Shown here: piece after piece, positions 32,003 to 41,713 of the stretch
How the letters are laid out: every line of letters starts with the position of its first letter
Numbering within the stretch: position 1 is the first letter of the stretch
Assembly (NCBI RefSeq): GCF_003318165.1
Contig: NZ_QOCB01000039.1
Span: forward strand, 1 to 64,000
Length of the DNA: 64,000 nt
Reading direction: 5' to 3'
Source of the DNA: Psychromonas sp. B3M02
GTDB lineage: Bacteria; Pseudomonadota; Gammaproteobacteria; Enterobacterales; Psychromonadaceae
Translations under genes and position numbers: made by a program
Notes under the pieces: model-generated
Databases searched by the model: none
What the model was told of the DNA's origin: nothing
What the model saw: the letters and a program-made list of their open reading frames with translations, nothing else

Positions 32003-34161
32003 TATTTACCCACCGAAAAATCTTCGCGCTCTACGCTTAAATTTGGACTATAACAAGGGTCTGCTTTTTTATCTGTATTCCATGTGTCTTTCATATAATC
32101 AACTTCTTTATTAAAACGCGCGACTTTTTCTGGGTTATCTTCCGCACCACGACTGATAGATTCATAATGGTATAACTCTGCATACGGCGTCCACAGATTT
32201 CTATACCCTGCAGCCTGTACCTTCAAGCAAAAATCAACGTCATTAAAAGCCACTTTTAAATCTTCTTCATTTAAGCCATTTACTTCATCAAAAACAGATT
32301 TACGCACTAACAAACAAGCAGCTGTCACGGCAGATAAGTTTTGCACTAACTTCAAACGATAAAAATACCCTGGATGGTCACGAGGGAAGTACTTATGAGA
32401 GTGTCCAGCAACACCACCTAAACCGGAAATAACACCAGCATGTTGAATAGTGTCATTATCAAAGTACAACATCGCACCAACACAACCAATGTCTTTACGC
32501 TGGGCATGAGAAACCATTTCAGTTAGCCATTCAGGTGTAATGACTTCTACATCATTATTAACTAAACCAATGATTTCACCTTTAGCTTGCTTAGCAGCAA
32601 AGTTGTTAATAGCAGAATAGTTGAACGGGTAAGGATAACGAAGCACTGTTATTTTCTCGTGCTTATCAAGCTCTTCAAAGTATTCTAGCGCAATTGGATC
32701 ATTAGAGTTATTATCTACGAGCAAAATCTCATAGTTTAGATAAGTCGTTTTTTCTAAAATAGAATCAATTGCTTGCTTAGTAATATCATAACCGTTGTAA
32801 GTTGGGATAATCAGCGACACTAAAGGTTCCTCAGCAATTTGCCAACTAACCTTGTACATATTAGCACCCGCGCCCTTTTCAACCGTAACGTATTTATTTA
32901 AAGCTTCAAAGTGGTCTTGTAACGCTTTAATACCTGCATCCGTCGTGTAAGTTTTCTCTTCAGAGGCAAGCGCTGTAGAACCTTCTACCATACGCCAATG
33001 GTAAAGTACTTTAGGAATATGCACGATATTAGCATCGTCTATTTCACGTGAATAACGCAACAGTAAATCGAAGTCCTGGCTGCCTTCATACCCTTTACGG
33101 AAACCACCAATTTTATGAACAATATCTGTTTTATAAATACCAAGGTGAGAGACATAGTTTTGGCTGTATAAAAGGTCTAAATTCCAATCAGCTTTAAAAT
33201 GAGGGCCACTACGCACACCATCTTCATCTATCTTATCTTCATCACTGTAAATCAGCTCAGTTTCAGGCTGTTGATTTAGGACTTCCACAACATGGTATAG
33301 CGCATGCACATGTAATTCGTCATCATGGTCTAACAATGCCGACCATTCACCTGTAGCAACCTCCAAGGCACTGTTACTTGCTTCTGAAATATGCCCATTC
33401 TCTTCACGGAAGACAACTTTAATACGCTTATCTTTTGCGGCGTATGTTTCTAATACTTCACGAACATCTTCATTTGGTGATTTATCATCAGCTAAACAAA
33501 GCTCCCAATTGTCGTAAGACTGTTTAATAACAGATTCAATACACTCAATGAGTAGTTGTTTTTCAGGGTTATAGACAGGAACGATGATAGAAATAAGTGG
33601 CTTATGTTTGAACTCTTTAATGTTTTGTAATGCAAGAGAAGTTGTCACCACTTCATGGTTATTAATCCATTCTTGGTAAGACTGAGAGCTAGCTGAGTTC
33701 GATTCGGTTCTAAAGTCACAGTACGCACGATTTTCAGCACAACCATGATTCACAAAGTGTAATAACAGGTTTGCTTCCCACCCTGCTAAATCCGGGTTCT
33801 GTGCAACATAAGCAGAGGGCGAAAAATACGGGTTAGGTTTACGCCCTTCTGCTTCACCATGTTCAATGTAGTGCCATAATGGGTTTAAATTAGCTTCTTT
33901 AACGTCGGCATTTTCAAATAAATAATAAGCAGTAGAAAAGTGTGGGTGCGGGTTATAAAACTGATTAGCACCTTCAGCTAAATAATGATCTAATGCACTG
34001 TTATAGGGGGTATATTGCCCGTATGTACTTACATAAAAAGTTTCATCGAATAGGCCTGACGCATTAACATCATCAAAAATATCTTGGCTAACATATTTAC
34101 ACTTACTTGAAATTCCTAATATTTTTTTTATTTCATATTTAACTTTAGTTGTTAATTTCAT
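32002..34161 (-). CDS. Bidomain family 2 glycosyltransferase with N-terminal repeats
   Basis: At 719 residues this is the longer paralogue of the gene at 27872-29629. The first 150 residues hold two copies of a short motif (NPxWHYIEHGEAEGRKPNPYF type) that often precedes surface-polysaccharide glycosyltransferases. Two GT2 domains follow: ISIIVPVYNPEKQLLIECIE with LIYSDEDKI, and VSLIIPTYNGYDITKQAID with GLVNNDVEVI. Downstream coupling to the sulfotransferase fusion is through a TAATG overlap. The donor is unknown. Mannose or rhamnose would fit the nucleotide-sugar genes nearby. Confidence 0.88.
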   Translation of the reverse strand: MKLTTKVKYEIKKILGISSKCKYVSQDIFDDVNASGLFDETFYVSTYGQYTPYNSALDHYLAEGANQFYNPHPHFSTAYYLFENADVKEANLNPLWHYIEHGEAEGRKPNPYFSPSAYVAQNPDLAGWEANLLLHFVNHGCAENRAYCDFRTESNSASSQSYQEWINNHEVVTTSLALQNIKEFKHKPLISIIVPVYNPEKQLLIECIESVIKQSYDNWELCLADDKSPNEDVREVLETYAAKDKRIKVVFREENGHISEASNSALEVATGEWSALLDHDDELHVHALYHVVEVLNQQPETELIYSDEDKIDEDGVRSGPHFKADWNLDLLYSQNYVSHLGIYKTDIVHKIGGFRKGYEGSQDFDLLLRYSREIDDANIVHIPKVLYHWRMVEGSTALASEEKTYTTDAGIKALQDHFEALNKYVTVEKGAGANMYKVSWQIAEEPLVSLIIPTYNGYDITKQAIDSILEKTTYLNYEILLVDNNSNDPIALEYFEELDKHEKITVLRYPYPFNYSAINNFAAKQAKGEIIGLVNNDVEVITPEWLTEMVSHAQRKDIGCVGAMLYFDNDTIQHAGVISGLGGVAGHSHKYFPRDHPGYFYRLKLVQNLSAVTAACLLVRKSVFDEVNGLNEEDLKVAFNDVDFCLKVQAAGYRNLWTPYAELYHYESISRGAEDNPEKVARFNKEVDYMKDTWNTDKKADPCYSPNLSVEREDFSVGK

Positions 34162-34251
34162 GTTTATTTACCATTAAAAGAAGGTTTATATATGTAAGGG
34201 CTAAGGCTACTCGTCTTAAGTAAAAGTTCACAAAACAGCCTAATAATTACT

Positions 34252-34914
34252 CTACTTTGTTAATAACGCTTTATACTGCAACACTTTTTTATTAATAAAA
34301 GGGCCTTTGGGTCTTGCTTGCTGCGCTAACAGCATTAAAGATAACGCTTTAGGCAAGTTAGCTTTTTCTAATTTAAGAGCGGCATCTCGTATGAAGTCCA
34401 CATCATCTTTATTTTTCAAATCACTTAATATTACCGTTTGAATATCAATTCTTTTTGACTCATTCTTAATTCTAAGAAAAGAGAAAAGACGTTCCGAAAC
34501 TTCATTCAGACGTTTTTCATCCAAATTAGATACTAACCCCCTCATAGCTATAATTAACTCATCATCACCTTTAAGTTTTATCTTGCCTGTTTGTAAAGCA
34601 CCTAATATTGAACCTTTATCTTTTAAGTTGATTGCCGTATCAAAATCAAGGTTCACTTCAAGGTTAAATTCTCTTGATTTTATGGGGCTAAAGGTGGAAC
34701 TTTGATAAATAACAGTCCAGTTTTTTTTAAGTTCATTAACTTTAATATTAACTATTTTATGATTAAATTTGGACAACTCGTGCTGAGTAAAAATATAGTT
34801 TAATGCTTTACAAATAGCTTTGTTTTGAAGAGTCGATGGGGTAAGCGCTAAAGCTGTGGAGATGATTCTTTTTTTCATACTAATCCGTAGTTTACAAGAG
34901 GATCCATTAAGCAT
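34252..34914 (-). CDS. UbiT/SCP2-like protein with the shared C-terminal module
   Basis: The 220 residues look like a small SCP2 lipid-binding domain of the UbiT (YhbT) kind. After the N-terminal ALTPSTLQNKAICKALNYIF there is a beta/alpha core with a weak match to UbiT and a GDDELIIAMRGLV segment matching the GDTELGL region. The C-terminal 50 residues (RDAALKLE...RPKGPFINKK) match the module at the ends of three sulfotransferase-domain proteins here. The start could be this ATG (AGGATTAA upstream) or the one at 34878. An SCP2 fold in a capsule locus is unusual, and binding of a lipid carrier is only a guess. Confidence 0.55.
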   Translation of the reverse strand: MLNGSSCKLRISMKKRIISTALALTPSTLQNKAICKALNYIFTQHELSKFNHKIVNIKVNELKKNWTVIYQSSTFSPIKSREFNLEVNLDFDTAINLKDKGSILGALQTGKIKLKGDDELIIAMRGLVSNLDEKRLNEVSERLFSFLRIKNESKRIDIQTVILSDLKNKDDVDFIRDAALKLEKANLPKALSLMLLAQQARPKGPFINKKVLQYKALLTK

Positions 34915-34974
34915 TTAATCCTACAGAGTCCTATGAAAATTTCATCTTTTTTATCTATTAAAAAGATTAATAAT

Positions 34975-36453
34975 TTAATTAATATTTTTATTTATCTTTT
35001 TAATAAGCTGACTAGTTTCTCGCTCAACTCTATCTCTAGTTAACATTCCATTTGAATAAACATGATTATAAACAGAAATTTTATCGATACTTAGATTTCC
35101 TTTATAGACTTGAATATCAATTTCATTGAGCTTCTTACATTTTATTATTAGTAATTTAGCAGCTTCATCGAAGCGTTCACCATTAACACTGAAGTGCAAA
35201 AAGTCATCCTTGGATGTACATTTCACTTCTAATATCGCTTCTTTCAAAGGCTCTTTAAGCTTTTGAAATAAGGTCGCTCCATCTCTTAAAATTAAAGTAT
35301 TATCCAGCTCTTCCGTAAAAGATGACTCCCAGCCCTTAAGGGATAACTCAAATGCCCCGTTAAAAACTTTATCATTAGTCCAGTCAAAAATCCCCCAAAT
35401 TCCATACCCAGAAGTTCCTGAAGATAAAACAGGTAAAATGCCAGATAAGAAATCATTATGAATTTCTGGTTTAATTCTTCCAAAATTAGGGTATTGAGGA
35501 TTAGAGATATGGAAATTTAATTGATCAATAAAAGGTAGTCCGCGTTGCACACTGTTTGCCCTAAAGGAATTCACAACCTTAGAAAAGTGATCAATAGCCT
35601 CTCTAGCAGTAAAAGCTTTATTGCTTTTTTCTCCAATCATCGGATGATAATAAATAGCATCAACTTTAATATGCTTTTTGCTATAATTTGAGTCTAAACT
35701 TCCATCAATAGCGGATAAATCTGAATCAATTCTGTGTTCATAAACTATATCATCATGCTTAAGCGCAAATTTAGTAAGTGATATTATTTTTAATAAATAA
35801 ATATTATCAAAAAAGAAATGTAACTCTTTAAAAAGTGCTTCGTTAAAAAGTGGTATAACGACCTCATTCAAACTGTTTAAATTACACTTATAAATTAGGT
35901 TCAATTCTTCAACAGAGTAACTTGCAGATAAATAATCCTGAAAACCACACCCTTTAGCGATAGCCAACCTATTTTCAAGTGTTACGTTTTCATTGCACCT
36001 TAATACAGACCAATAGAAATCTTCCCAACATAAGAAAAACTTATAATTAATATTGAAGCTCGCAACAATATTTTCAATCGTTTTGATATAATCTACCCAA
36101 GAGTGTTGAAGTTTTTTATTAATAAAAAACTTCCTATATCTCTCGAAAGTATTAATGTTTTCAGTAGAGTTAGACCATAAATAACCAACCCTTAAAATTA
36201 AATTAAAGTTTTGTAACTTAATAATAGAACAAATAAAACTTAAACGATTTAATAACTCTTGATCATAAGTAATTGGATCTATTTTAGTTTGAAAAGGCGA
36301 CCACGGAAGAATTAAGATAATAGTATTAAAACCATGTAATTTAATTATTTCAAAATCACTTTCGACCTTATTTTTTTCAAAAGTATTCCAAAAGTTTCCC
36401 ATGGAACATTCACCAAAATAATGAGTAGCTTTAACATATTGATCTTTAAACAA
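34975..36453 (-). CDS. TIM-barrel glycoside hydrolase-like protein
   Basis: The 492 residues are not confidently assignable to one family, but the pattern is that of a beta/alpha-barrel glycosidase (GH5/GH42 style). The protein has HYFGECSMGNFWNTF at the start, HGFNTIILILPWSPF as strand 2, and NLILRVGYLWS. FFLCWEDFYW carries a candidate acid/base glutamate, and GYGIWGIFDWTND comes near the barrel end. About 100 beta-rich residues follow. No signal peptide is visible, so it would act in the cytoplasm. It overlaps the upstream sulfotransferase gene by 8 bp, so it belongs to the capsule operon. A trimming or quality-control role is conceivable. Confidence 0.5.
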   Translation of the reverse strand: MFKDQYVKATHYFGECSMGNFWNTFEKNKVESDFEIIKLHGFNTIILILPWSPFQTKIDPITYDQELLNRLSFICSIIKLQNFNLILRVGYLWSNSTENINTFERYRKFFINKKLQHSWVDYIKTIENIVASFNINYKFFLCWEDFYWSVLRCNENVTLENRLAIAKGCGFQDYLSASYSVEELNLIYKCNLNSLNEVVIPLFNEALFKELHFFFDNIYLLKIISLTKFALKHDDIVYEHRIDSDLSAIDGSLDSNYSKKHIKVDAIYYHPMIGEKSNKAFTAREAIDHFSKVVNSFRANSVQRGLPFIDQLNFHISNPQYPNFGRIKPEIHNDFLSGILPVLSSGTSGYGIWGIFDWTNDKVFNGAFELSLKGWESSFTEELDNTLILRDGATLFQKLKEPLKEAILEVKCTSKDDFLHFSVNGERFDEAAKLLIIKCKKLNEIDIQVYKGNLSIDKISVYNHVYSNGMLTRDRVERETSQLIKKINKNIN

Positions 36454-37114
36454 TTTTTTTATAACCTAAAAATGCAAAATCTCTAGCATAAAAGGAATTT
36501 ATTTTTTCAATTGCCTTTTCATTCAACTTATAACTTCCTTCAGTTTTATTTAACTGAGGGCTCTCATTTACATCAACGCTTACACCTTCTATTTGAGACA
36601 TTATTCTTGCTAGATCTTCATCTAAAGTTTCTAACTTCCCAACATAATCAACAATCACTTTATTTCTATCATTTACATCAGTCAGCCAAAATACTTGAGG
36701 TCTAAAAATAGAGTCAGGTCCATCTGAATCTTCCCACATAGAAGAAAGGACATACTCATTAATATCTTTAAAGCTTTCTAATTTCTCTTTGATTGGCGCT
36801 GGCGTACCGCCCCATTTTAATAAAAATTTATAAGTAGAAATAACACGGTCATAAGGGTTGCGAACAATACTGAACTTATACATGTTATCCCATGCATCTT
36901 GACCAATAACATTGCGAATATTTGATGCCGCAGAGTGTTTACACAAACCAAACCTATTTTTGTAAGCTGGTTGAATAGACTCACCAAAATGAGTACCACC
37001 TATCTCCAAGTCTTTATAGGTAGTATATTTTGCCAACACATTAGTCACAGAGGTTCCTGCCGCTTTCGGGACATGTACAAATACAAACTGTTTTGAATTA
37101 TTAATAATTGCCAT
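36446..37114 (-). CDS. Sulfotransferase family 2-like protein
   Basis: This 222-residue single-domain protein resembles carbohydrate sulfotransferases of the Sulfotransfer_2 family (chondroitin/heparan type). The PAPS 5'-loop is FVHVPKAAGTSVTNVLAKY (about 12-30) and the 3'-phosphate motif is FSIVRNPYDRVISTYKF (about 80-97). It is soluble with no signal peptide, so it would act on a cytoplasmic lipid-linked or nascent glycan with PAPS as donor. Its end overlaps the next gene by 8 bp, indicating tight coupling. Confidence 0.85.
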   Translation of the reverse strand: MAIINNSKQFVFVHVPKAAGTSVTNVLAKYTTYKDLEIGGTHFGESIQPAYKNRFGLCKHSAASNIRNVIGQDAWDNMYKFSIVRNPYDRVISTYKFLLKWGGTPAPIKEKLESFKDINEYVLSSMWEDSDGPDSIFRPQVFWLTDVNDRNKVIVDYVGKLETLDEDLARIMSQIEGVSVDVNESPQLNKTEGSYKLNEKAIEKINSFYARDFAFLGYKKIV

Positions 37115-37151
37115 AGATAAATGTAAGGCTTACACCTTACATCCTTATATT

Positions 37152-39920
37152 TTATTTACTTGAATAGACACCAACACTTTCAAAAATACTTTTAAATACT
37201 TTTTTACCGTGTTCAAAGGAGTACTTCGCTTCGACTAAGGTTTGGCTATTTTCTGCAAATTTAGTCCACAATACAGGGTCATCATATAACTTAATAATTG
37301 CATCTACCCACTCTTGTGGTTCATTCGCAATTAGGGTGCTAATACCATGCGTTAATCCAGTACCTTCAGCAGCAACTTCACTTAAAATAGTAGGGGAGTT
37401 ATAAGCCATTGCTTCTAATACTTTACCTTTAATACCTGCGCCAGACAATAAAGGAGCGACAAAAAGCCTATGGTCATGATAAACACTGTCTAATGACTCT
37501 GCAAAACCAACAATTTTAATATTATCAGTTTCAAGTTCTTTCATCTTTTCAGGCATATTACTACCAAAAACATATAACTTAATATCTGGGCGTATTTTAA
37601 GCAGTAATGGCATAATTTCTTGCGCTAAATAGTGAACCGCATCCCCATTAGGGGTGTGGTTAAAACCACCTAAAAATGCAATACCTTCACGACTATCAAA
37701 GCTTGGGCCTTGTGCTTTTTCCTCTAAAACCCAAGGGGTAATATGCAACTTTTCAGCCTCTAAAATATGGCTTGTAATAACCGCATGCTCGGTGCTGTTG
37801 TAACATAGAATCGCATCAACTTTTTCACAAACAGCTAACTCATCACTTCGAGTGACTAGCGCCTTTTCTAAAGCTTTTGGATCTTTAGCACCTTTTAAAG
37901 CAGCTCTCATCTCACGAAGGAAATGTAGATCTGCATTATTAAAGATAATTTTTGCATTTGAGTGCTCACGGATATAAGGGATATACTCCTGTGCAATATG
38001 GTAACGAGTAATATAAACCGCATCCATTTCATCAAGCCTTTCTTCAAGCACATGAGCAACACTTTGATAAAATGGAGCATAGAGTACTTCTACACCCATT
38101 TTTTGTAGATCAGTTGTATACTTACCAAAATGCGCTAAGTTAGCTGGAATAAACGTCACTTTAAATCCAAGTGACTGAATTAGCTTCATCTCCTGAATAG
38201 CAGCATAACTACCAGCATCTTTATTTGGCATAGGTGAAGCGTAATCGATAACTAGCACTCGTTGATCAATGTTACGATCTTTATCAAAGCGAAGGTTATG
38301 AAGACTAGGAGAGCCGTTATTGCTATATGTTTTAAACCATTTTTTTCTAAACGTCTCTTCGTTAACCACTTGATAACGTTTTAAGCCTTTATTCAAATCA
38401 GTCCCATGACTCCGTCCTTCAAAGTGCGTGACAACAGAATGAGGAACATAAACGGTTTTGTAACCAGCCTCTCTTACTTTAAAAGCTAAATCAGTATCTT
38501 CATAATAACATGGGGCTAACTCTTCACTAAAGTGCCCTACACCATGCCAAATATTACTTTGAATGCACATAGCCGCACCAGTCAAATAATCCACTTCTCG
38601 TGCATAATTATATTCAGGCGCTAAAGGGTGACTATCGCGCCCAACGTTCCATGGTTCACCTGTTTTCCAAACTAACCCACCGGCTTCTTGCAAAGAACCA
38701 TCCAAATTGAGTAGTTTAGATCCAGTCATACCAATATCAGGGTCGCTTTTCATCTTATTAATTAATTCATCAATCCAGAATGAGTTCACCTCAGTATCAT
38801 TATTTAAGAATATAATGAATTCGCCTTTGGCTTTTTCTGCAGCTCGATTACAACTACGTAAAAAACGCAGGTTTTCAGTGTTTCTAGAAACAACAAGGTT
38901 TCCAATAATTGACTCAGCGATAGCTGTTTCATCATCAGAACAGTCATCAGCTAAAATCACTTCGTATTTAGTTTTGTTGTAAGCTAAAGCAATAGACGCA
39001 ATACAATGATAAGTTAATTCAAACTTATTAAAAGCAGGAACAATAATCGACACTTCAGGTTCCTGACATTCAGGTAAAGTAAAAGCGGGGAAGGTTTTTC
39101 TTCCTTCGTAACCTTCCACAATAACATGGTGAATAGCAGATATATTAGCCGGGTTAACACTTACATCACCTTTTGCTAAAGCATCCAATTGATATTGTAG
39201 TGACTCATAACGACTATCTGCTTGCTTACTCATTCCAAGAAAACCAGGCTTATTGTAGCTATCCTTCAAATACAACCAAGGAGTTTGAATGCACTGTACC
39301 GAGAAATAACCAGTGGCAATAATTTCAGGGGTCCCTAAAACGCCAACTTTAAATAATTTACGTTGGCCATCTTGCAATGTAAGTGGAATTGGCTGTCTTA
39401 TTTGAATTTCAGTTTGGTCTGTATTAAATACTAGACGATGAATCACTTTATCTTCATGAAATAATTCTACCGTTTTTTCCCCTAACGGTTTTTTAGAGAC
39501 TAAGCGCGTCACAATATGGCCATGCTCTTCTCTTACTATTTGCCCATAAACACCATTATCCTCTATGAGGATTTTCTTAGGCTCCGCCTCTATTTTTTGT
39601 AGCGTATCCGCTTCAACAATGGTTAGCTCTATTTCGCCATATAAAAATTCTGGCCAGCTATCCATTACCGTTATCTCAAATGCATGTTGTCCACTGTGGA
39701 TACCTGCATCCTCTAAATCTTTTCTATAAATATTGGCACACCCACTGCCTATAACTTGTTCATTGCAAATAACGTGTAGATTTATATATCTATTATTTTC
39801 ATTAGCGACAGCCCATCCCTTGACTGTACCCGTATCGAAACTATCAATAGAGCCTCGTAACGTTTCGGTAACTTCTTCAGAGGCGTGCTCGAGAAGTTGC
39901 TCTTTTTTTTCTTCTGTCAT
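37152..39920 (-). CDS. GT2-GT4 fused glycosyltransferase
   Basis: The 922-residue protein is the first gene after a terminator, so it probably starts a new transcript. Residues about 20-220 are beta-rich with no recognised activity. Residues about 285-520 form a GT2 domain: VSIIVPAFNKFELTYHCI, ADDCSDDETA, FLNNDTEVNSFW. The C-terminal part (about 570-915) is GT4-like, with IAFLGGFNHTPNGDAV, FVAPLLSGAGIKGKVLEAMA and a typical terminal helix. A bifunctional enzyme making two consecutive linkages is the simplest reading. The N-terminal domain might bind the acceptor. Confidence 0.85.
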   Translation of the reverse strand: MTEEKKEQLLEHASEEVTETLRGSIDSFDTGTVKGWAVANENNRYINLHVICNEQVIGSGCANIYRKDLEDAGIHSGQHAFEITVMDSWPEFLYGEIELTIVEADTLQKIEAEPKKILIEDNGVYGQIVREEHGHIVTRLVSKKPLGEKTVELFHEDKVIHRLVFNTDQTEIQIRQPIPLTLQDGQRKLFKVGVLGTPEIIATGYFSVQCIQTPWLYLKDSYNKPGFLGMSKQADSRYESLQYQLDALAKGDVSVNPANISAIHHVIVEGYEGRKTFPAFTLPECQEPEVSIIVPAFNKFELTYHCIASIALAYNKTKYEVILADDCSDDETAIAESIIGNLVVSRNTENLRFLRSCNRAAEKAKGEFIIFLNNDTEVNSFWIDELINKMKSDPDIGMTGSKLLNLDGSLQEAGGLVWKTGEPWNVGRDSHPLAPEYNYAREVDYLTGAAMCIQSNIWHGVGHFSEELAPCYYEDTDLAFKVREAGYKTVYVPHSVVTHFEGRSHGTDLNKGLKRYQVVNEETFRKKWFKTYSNNGSPSLHNLRFDKDRNIDQRVLVIDYASPMPNKDAGSYAAIQEMKLIQSLGFKVTFIPANLAHFGKYTTDLQKMGVEVLYAPFYQSVAHVLEERLDEMDAVYITRYHIAQEYIPYIREHSNAKIIFNNADLHFLREMRAALKGAKDPKALEKALVTRSDELAVCEKVDAILCYNSTEHAVITSHILEAEKLHITPWVLEEKAQGPSFDSREGIAFLGGFNHTPNGDAVHYLAQEIMPLLLKIRPDIKLYVFGSNMPEKMKELETDNIKIVGFAESLDSVYHDHRLFVAPLLSGAGIKGKVLEAMAYNSPTILSEVAAEGTGLTHGISTLIANEPQEWVDAIIKLYDDPVLWTKFAENSQTLVEAKYSFEHGKKVFKSIFESVGVYSSK

Positions 39921-40221
39921 TTGTTTTGCCTTTTTCTTCCATATCTATTCTAGTGAAGATATTAATGAATACTTTCAACATTTAAAGGTCATTAAAAGCG
40001 GAAAGAACACTAACAAGCTCCTAAATTATCTACTTAACCCAGTAAAGAATCTGATCTGATATGCAATCACACCTGATTCATCACCTACAAAATACTAATT
40101 GAGTAAATTAGTTGAGTGTATAACCTGTCAATTGCTCACACTAAATAATTGATAATTTAATAAAGCGCCTAAGTTAGCAACCTTGTTATAGCAGTTATAC
40201 TGATTAAAATAAATCTTATAA
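39921..40221. other. Gene-free spacer with presumed promoter
   Basis: This AT-rich gap separates two minus-strand transcription units. The promoter for the gene at 37152-39920 should be here, but no strong -35/-10 pair stands out. No repeat element or RNA gene is visible. Confidence 0.4.
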
Positions 40222-40248
40222 AAAAGGGAAAATCCAATTTTCCCTTTT
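40222..40248 (-). terminator. Terminator after the phosphomannomutase gene
   Basis: AAAAGGGAAAAT and ATTTTCCCTTTT form a perfect 12-bp stem with a 3-nt loop, followed on the minus strand by a T run. It lies 33 bp beyond the stop codon of the gene at 40281-41696. Confidence 0.85.
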
Positions 40249-40280
40249 AATTCAAAAAATTAACGTCTATATAATAAAAG

Positions 40281-41696
40281 TTATATCAATTGTATTTTAG
40301 TTAATACTTGTTGAACGTAAGCCCTTGCTTGCTTTTCTGTCTCACTTTCTGCATAACAACGCAATTCAGGTGCATTACCTGATGGGCGTAAATGAACAAC
40401 ATCATTATTATCCAGTGTTAAACGTAAGCCGTCAGTGACATCAACATGAGTAACGGAATCATCATAACCAAGCTGTGCTAATAGCGCTTTCGGGTCATTA
40501 ATACCTTCAGCAATAATTGACAGACTACGTTGAGTCTCAAACTCTTTAATACGGTCACTTGCAGTAAAGCGCTGTGGTAGACTTGCAACCAATTGAGATA
40601 CACCAACTTGCTTTGCTGATGCCAATAACACTATCGCAGGAAGAACAGCATCTCGCGTTGGTAACGCAGTTAAACGACTATTATTAATCGTAATATCTGA
40701 ACCTAACAAAAAGCCACCGTTTGCCTCAAAACCTGCAACACTAGCAAACTCTGAGTTTAATGTAGCAAACTCCGCAATGACGTAAGGAGAACCAATCTTT
40801 GTACGAGTAACTTGTTTAAAACTAGCAGACTTTTCAACAGCAGTATTACAACTAACAGGTATTGCAAGCGCTTCAATGTCAAGTAATTGCGCACAAAGAA
40901 GCCCTAAAATATCGCCTCTTAACCAATCGCCATTTTCATCAGCCACTAATGGTCTATCGCCATCACCATCCGTAGAAAAAATAAAATCGAATTGATGTTC
41001 GGTAGACCAGTTACGTGCTTTAAGCGCGTCTTCATCACTTACCGCTTCAGTATCAATAGGGACAAACACATCCGAACGTTCTAATGCAGTAACGCTAGCG
41101 CCTAGTTTAGTAAAAATATCAGCATACAAGTCTCTACCAGCACTTGAATGCTCGTAGATACCTACTTTTTTACCCGCCAATACACCATGATCAAATAACG
41201 ATGTGTAACGTTCGATATATTGCTCTGCAGCCGCCGGGTTAACACTTAACTCATCAAGAGAGGTAATCTCTTCAAATGAAGCATTATTATCTAATATCAA
41301 CGCCTCATCTTGCTTGTCGATTTCACCATCTGGACGATAAAATTTAAGCCCATTTCTATCAAAAGGAATATGACTTCCCGTCACCATAATTGATGGTATT
41401 TTCTCTGCCATTGCAGTTGCAGCTAACGCAGGAGTAGGGACAACACCGTAATAGACAACTTCCAGCCCTACTTGAACCAGCATTGCTGCACAAGCTTTTG
41501 CGATGTCAGGGCTACTTGGACGATTATCTATTGCTAGTGCCACTTTAGTGAAGTCAAAACCACCTTTCATGACATCGATAAATGCAGCAGTAAAAGCTGC
41601 ACATGTATTACTAGTAAAATCAGTTACTAACCCACGAGCACCACTTGTGCCAAAGCCAACGCCTGATGCTTTAATTACTTGAGATGTTATTAACAT
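40281..41696 (-). CDS. manB: Phosphomannomutase
   Basis: It interconverts mannose-6-phosphate and mannose-1-phosphate for GDP-mannose synthesis. The 471 residues have the phosphohexomutase layout. The phosphoserine loop is VTGSHIPFDRNGLKFYRP (Ser about 103), the metal-binding loop is STDGDGDRPLV, and the sugar loop is GFEANGGFLLG, with the phosphate-binding RPSGNAPELR near the end. The TGSHIP variant replaces the commoner TASHNP but is seen in a known subgroup. It works with manC and manA, located 8-10 kb upstream in the same orientation. Phosphoglucomutase activity cannot be excluded. Confidence 0.88.
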   Translation of the reverse strand: MLITSQVIKASGVGFGTSGARGLVTDFTSNTCAAFTAAFIDVMKGGFDFTKVALAIDNRPSSPDIAKACAAMLVQVGLEVVYYGVVPTPALAATAMAEKIPSIMVTGSHIPFDRNGLKFYRPDGEIDKQDEALILDNNASFEEITSLDELSVNPAAAEQYIERYTSLFDHGVLAGKKVGIYEHSSAGRDLYADIFTKLGASVTALERSDVFVPIDTEAVSDEDALKARNWSTEHQFDFIFSTDGDGDRPLVADENGDWLRGDILGLLCAQLLDIEALAIPVSCNTAVEKSASFKQVTRTKIGSPYVIAEFATLNSEFASVAGFEANGGFLLGSDITINNSRLTALPTRDAVLPAIVLLASAKQVGVSQLVASLPQRFTASDRIKEFETQRSLSIIAEGINDPKALLAQLGYDDSVTHVDVTDGLRLTLDNNDVVHLRPSGNAPELRCYAESETEKQARAYVQQVLTKIQLI

Positions 41697-41713
41697 AAAA
41701 ATATAAACCTTAA

